DNA of 64,000 bases from an uncultured Muribaculaceae bacterium (lineage in GTDB: Bacteria; Bacteroidota; Bacteroidia; Bacteroidales; Muribaculaceae): NCBI GenBank assembly GCA_910586475.1, contig CAJUHM010000001.1, positions 1 through 64,000 of the forward strand, given 5' to 3'. The notes beneath the pieces were generated by a model. That model had not been told where the DNA came from and searched no databases. It saw only the letters and a program-made list of their open reading frames with translations. A program made the position numbers and the translations under genes. Shown here one piece after another: positions 60,970 to 64,000 of the stretch (its first letter is position 1; each line of letters begins with the position of its first letter).

Positions 60970-61310
60970 TCCTTTGAGCTTACAGAATTAATAACGCTTC
61001 CGAGACCGGATTATTGCCTTTCGGGCGGCTTTTGGCTTGACACTGTGTCAAATTCAGAATTTGCCACAGTCTCTGATCTTTTTCCGCCGGAAGGTGAGGG
61101 GCAGTCAGAATGGTTCGGATGGTAGAAGCGTGGGTGTGAGGGGCGTTGGCAAACGTCAATGTGGCCGGAACCGAAACACTTGCGCGACGCTCCGGATGAG
61201 CCACAATGACACGCCCCGGCGGGACGATGCTAAACATTTTGCCTCCACGGCCGTTAATCCTTCAGAGACGGTCGCGGCGGTGAAGGCGTGGCGGACGTCC
61301 GGAATTTTCG
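60970..61310. other. Divergent intergenic region with imperfect palindrome
   Basis: Between porT and the ion-channel gene. No gene is supported. CTGTGTCAAATTC (61043-61055) faces GAATTTGCCACAG (61057-61069), a degenerate copy of the hairpin at 62130. No good promoter was found on either strand. Confidence 0.6.
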
Positions 61311-62060
61311 ATGAATCAGTTTCTTAAACAACACAAACGGACGGTCTATCGCATTCTGAATGTGATGATCCTGATCCTTTCGGTCGGGCTGCTCATCTAT
61401 CTGACTGTCCTTGGACTCAGGAACGTTGAGTTTTTCTCAGACCGCGGCTACATGACATTTCAGCTCTGGGTATGCTTCGCTTTCATTGCCGATTTCTTCA
61501 TCGAGTTTTATCTGTCGGAGTCACGCGCGGCCTACGTGCGCAGAAGGCTTTTTTTTCTGGTGCTGTCAGTTCCCTATCTCAATATTGTCGCGGCACTCGA
61601 CATTCCGCTGACCTACGGCGCGCTCTATTTTCTCCGTTTCATTCCGCTCGCACGTGGCGCGCTGGCGATGTCGATTGTCGTCGGCTATGTCTCGCGCAAC
61701 CGTCTGACAAATATCTTTGCATCCTACACGGTTGTGTTGCTTGCGTTTATCTATATGGGGAGCCTGATTTTCTACGAAGTCGAGCATGGTCATAATCCCG
61801 GAGTCGACAATTTCTGGACCGCACTCTGGTGGGCGTTTTCCGTTGCCACGACTGCCGGCTGCAACCTCTATCCGGTCACGTGGGCCGGGAAGATTGTCTG
61901 CGCCGTTCTGCCGACGATGGGGACTGTCCTTTTTCCGCTTTTCACGGTCGTGGTCACAACGGCTGTGCGCAACCGCATACACCGTGAGGACGCGACGCTC
62001 CGCGCTGGTCAGACGCAGGGATCGCATCCGGTCAGTGAAAAGAGCGGGGGTGTGTCATAA
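61311..62060 (+). CDS. Voltage-gated-like ion channel with atypical selectivity filter
   Basis: A 249-residue six-span channel of the potassium-channel fold: spans at about 12-37, 48-68, 78-98, 104-125, 137-156 and 193-218, with a pore helix near 166-180. The filter reads TTAGCNLYPVT (180-190) where potassium channels have TVGYGD. The S4-like segment has few arginines (RFIPLARGALAM), so voltage sensing is doubtful. No cytosolic RCK or cNMP domain; a short polar tail follows. Ion selectivity cannot be stated. Confidence 0.8.
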   Translation: MNQFLKQHKRTVYRILNVMILILSVGLLIYLTVLGLRNVEFFSDRGYMTFQLWVCFAFIADFFIEFYLSESRAAYVRRRLFFLVLSVPYLNIVAALDIPLTYGALYFLRFIPLARGALAMSIVVGYVSRNRLTNIFASYTVVLLAFIYMGSLIFYEVEHGHNPGVDNFWTALWWAFSVATTAGCNLYPVTWAGKIVCAVLPTMGTVLFPLFTVVVTTAVRNRIHREDATLRAGQTQGSHPVSEKSGGVS

Positions 62061-62090
62061 TGGCTCGTCCGGCAGAAGCATTCTGACAGT

Positions 62091-62101
62091 CCCCCCCCCC
62101 C
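62091..62101 (+). repeat. Run of 11 cytosines
   Basis: Homopolymer C tract 30 bp beyond the ion-channel stop codon. Slippage-prone, but not inside a coding frame here. Confidence 0.9.
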
Positions 62102-62129
62102 ACTCTGTCCATCCGGCAGTAAAAGATCA

Positions 62130-62166
62130 GGCGCTGTGTCAAAATTCTGAATTTTGACACAGCGCC
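62130..62166. terminator. Bidirectional terminator-like perfect palindrome
   Basis: GGCGCTGTGTCAAAATTC is the exact complement of GAATTTTGACACAGCGCC around one T, an 18-bp potential stem between the convergent channel and yebC genes. The minus-strand exit has a short T-run (ATCTTTTACT). Confidence 0.85.
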
Positions 62167-62211
62167 GTCAGAGTTGTTCAGCCGGGATGAACGTTGTCGT
62201 CGGGTTGACTG

Positions 62212-62946
62212 TTATTCGGCTTCCTTCATATTGTGGAATACGTTCTGGACATCTTCGTCATCTTCGAGCTTGTCGATGAGTTTTTCGATGGCCGCGCGCT
62301 GTTCTTCGGTCACTTCCTTCAGGTCGTTGGGGATGCGTTCGAATTCCGAGGAAATGATCTCGAATCCGTTGCTTTCGAGATAGTGCTGGATGTTTGAGTA
62401 GTCCTCGAATCCGCCGTAGAGAACGACGATTTCGTTTTCTTCCTCGTCAACGTCGTTTTCGAGTTCGTCAACGCCATAGTCGATCAGCTCGAGTTCGAGT
62501 TCTTCAAGATCAAGACCCTCTTTCGGTTTGATTTTGAAAACCGACTTGTGGTCGAAGAGGAAGGTGAGAGATCCCTGTGTGCCGAGCGATCCGCCATGTT
62601 TGGTGAAGTAGGAGCGTACGTTGGCCACGGTGCGTGTGTTGTTGTCAGTCGCTGCTTCAACGAAGATGGCGATTCCGTGGGGGCCATATCCTTCGTAAGT
62701 GATTTCCTTATAGTCGCTGGCGTCTTTGTCGGTTGCTTTTTTGATAGCGCGCTCAACGGTGTCTTTCGGCATGTTTGCAGCCTTTGCGTTCTGCATCAGT
62801 GCGCGCAGGCGGGGGTTGGTCGAGGGATCCGGTCCGCCGGCTTTTGCGGCGATTGTGATTTCCTTACCGATGCGCGTGAATGTGCGCGACATGTTGCCCC
62901 AGCGTTTGAGCTTGCGGGCTTTGCGATATTCAAATGCTCTTCCCAT
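62212..62946 (-). CDS. yebC: YebC/PmpR (TACO1) family protein
   Basis: Family described as transcriptional regulators and, more recently, as translation factors relieving proline stalling (244 aa). It starts MGRAFEYRKARKLKRWGNMS, with GGPDPSTNPRLRALMQNAKA and the central YEGYGPHGIAIFVEAATDN signature, ending in an acidic tail. It lies about 70 bp after pheT on the same strand. Confidence 0.95.
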   Translation of the reverse strand: MGRAFEYRKARKLKRWGNMSRTFTRIGKEITIAAKAGGPDPSTNPRLRALMQNAKAANMPKDTVERAIKKATDKDASDYKEITYEGYGPHGIAIFVEAATDNNTRTVANVRSYFTKHGGSLGTQGSLTFLFDHKSVFKIKPKEGLDLEELELELIDYGVDELENDVDEEENEIVVLYGGFEDYSNIQHYLESNGFEIISSEFERIPNDLKEVTEEQRAAIEKLIDKLEDDEDVQNVFHNMKEAE

Positions 62947-63018
62947 AGGTTGGTTTGTTGAGAAATTGCTGTGTTATGTTTTGATGTTTCGTTTTCTGAT
63001 TTCGTTTCAGCGATGCGC

Positions 63019-64000
63019 TCAACGGAGTTCTGCGCCGACTTTCTTGCGGAGATTTGTGATGATTTTGTTCATCACGGCCTCGATCTGTTTGTCGTTGAGG
63101 GTCCGTTCGTCGTCGCGGAGCGTCATTGTGATCGCATAGGATTTCTTCCCTTCAGGAAGCTTGTCGCCTTCGTAGACGTCGAAGAGGCTTACGTCTTTCA
63201 GGAGCTTGCGTTCGCTTTCGCGGACGGTCTGTTCGACTTCGGCCATTGTGACGGTCGAGTCGAGCAGGAGCGCGAGGTCGCGTTTGACAGACATTGCGCG
63301 TGAGATCGGTGTGAACGTGACCTTGTTGCGGAGCGACATTGCAACAAGTTCGCTCCAGATGAGCTCGGTGTAGATGACCGGCTGCTTGATGTCAAACTGT
63401 TTGAGGACGGCTTTCGAGAGAATGCCGATTGTGCCGATGTGCTTGCCCGAGCGGGTGTCGATCGAGAGAGCTGCCGCGAAGATCGGTTCGCTTGTGACCT
63501 TGGTCTTCAGTTCGCGGGCATTGACGCCGAGTCGGACGAGGATGTTGTCGACGATCGAGCGCATGTCGTAGAACGTAGCTTCTTCTGCGGGGCGCTGCCA
63601 TCCTGCGGGGCGCAGATTGCCTGTCATCCAGAGCGACAGACGGCTGTCTTCGCTGAAGGGCGAGAGCGGCTTCTCAGCTGTCGATTCCGCCTGGGGGTTG
63701 AAGCGGTAGATGTTGCCGAACTCATACATTTCGAGCGACTCCATCTTGCGGTTGATGTTGTGGGCGATCGATTCGAGTCCGCCGTAGAGGAGGGTCTGGC
63801 GCATCACGCAGAGGTCGTTGCTGAGAGGGTTGAGCAGGCGGACGCAGTTTTCGAGCGGATACTGTTCGTTTGATGCGTAGTAGCTTTCGGCTGTCAGAGA
63901 GTTATTGAGGATCTCGTTGAAGCCGCAGGCTGTCAGCTGTTCGGCGATCAGTGTGCGCAGGCGGTTGTCGTGGTCGGCGGGAGATTTGAAAGACAGTGAC
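63019..64000 (-). CDS. pheT: Phenylalanyl-tRNA synthetase beta subunit, N-terminal part outside the window
   Basis: The frame stays open to the window end (64000) and covers about the last 326 residues. The segment SFKSPADHDNRLRTLIAEQL lies near the edge, and CVMRQTLLYGGLESIAHNIN and EFGNIYRF follow. The C-terminal anticodon-binding (FDX-ACB) domain contains FTPISRAMSVKRDLALLLD and ends LRKKVGAELR. An internal ATG at 63807 is not the true start. Confidence 0.95.
   Translation of the reverse strand, partial: SLSFKSPADHDNRLRTLIAEQLTACGFNEILNNSLTAESYYASNEQYPLENCVRLLNPLSNDLCVMRQTLLYGGLESIAHNINRKMESLEMYEFGNIYRFNPQAESTAEKPLSPFSEDSRLSLWMTGNLRPAGWQRPAEEATFYDMRSIVDNILVRLGVNARELKTKVTSEPIFAAALSIDTRSGKHIGTIGILSKAVLKQFDIKQPVIYTELIWSELVAMSLRNKVTFTPISRAMSVKRDLALLLDSTVTMAEVEQTVRESERKLLKDVSLFDVYEGDKLPEGKKSYAITMTLRDDERTLNDKQIEAVMNKIITNLRKKVGAELR

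Overview
The window reads as a chromosomal segment of a gut anaerobe of the order Bacteroidales, most likely of the Muribaculaceae (S24-7) type. The family placement is inference from gene content and protein flavour. What supports the order directly: Bacteroidetes-type promoters (TTTG about 20 bp upstream of TAnnTTTG), a b558-type succinate dehydrogenase/fumarate reductase, DUF4494, a RhaB-like kinase inside a fucose operon, and a type IX secretion cluster (porT, porP, gldK, gldL, gldM, gldN). There are no rRNAs, insertion sequences, phage genes or CRISPR arrays, and both window ends cut a gene (tuf at the left, pheT at the right).

Layout. 1-12.4 kb is the conserved translation/transcription block: tuf', tRNA-Trp, secE, nusG, rplK, rplA, rplJ, rplL, rpoB, rpoC, with a striking long hairpin between rplL and rpoB and a perfect terminator after rpoC. 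12.5-19.5 kb, on the minus strand, holds a small His-rich exported protein, a PLP-binding YggS protein, a DUF4494 protein and the L-fucose operon fucI-fucA-fucK-fucP. 19.8-21.1 kb is xerC-hpf on the plus strand. 21.1-24.6 kb (minus) has a putative fucosyltransferase-like protein, a formate/nitrite channel, an SPFH protein and NfeD. 24.7-26.2 kb (plus) has a small lipoprotein and class II fructose-bisphosphate aldolase. 26.3-34.4 kb (minus) has a sigma-54 activator, type I asparaginase, metG, a structured intergenic RNA candidate, a His-rich CobW-type metallochaperone and umuC/umuD.

34.7-50.1 kb is mainly plus-strand: tRNA-Asp, the fumarate reductase/succinate dehydrogenase operon, an orphan ORF, a GH20 hexosaminidase, a flavodiiron protein, malate dehydrogenase, the yceD-rpmF-fabH region, era and der. 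50.2-60.97 kb (minus) has a sialidase, a divergent RelA/SpoT protein, a SecB-like small protein and the T9SS cluster. 61.3-64.0 kb has an ion channel with a non-potassium-type filter, a YebC-family protein and the 3' part of pheT.

How it works together. Exo-sialidase, beta-hexosaminidase and fucose catabolism are consistent with foraging on host mucin glycans. Fructose-bisphosphate aldolase, malate dehydrogenase and the quinol-linked fumarate reductase fit a succinate-forming fermentation, and the flavodiiron protein fits oxygen detoxification in an anaerobe. The T9SS genes would export surface enzymes.

I found no single convincing undescribed system. The strongest candidates for a second look are a ~155-residue alanine/glutamine-rich extension on the cytochrome b subunit of fumarate reductase, a ~240-nt structured RNA with its own promoter and terminator (30797-31040), the degenerate-synthetase RelA/SpoT homologue, the ion channel with an unusual pore motif, the basic tail on GldN, and a shared TGTCAAAAT...ATTTTGACA hairpin at three distant sites.
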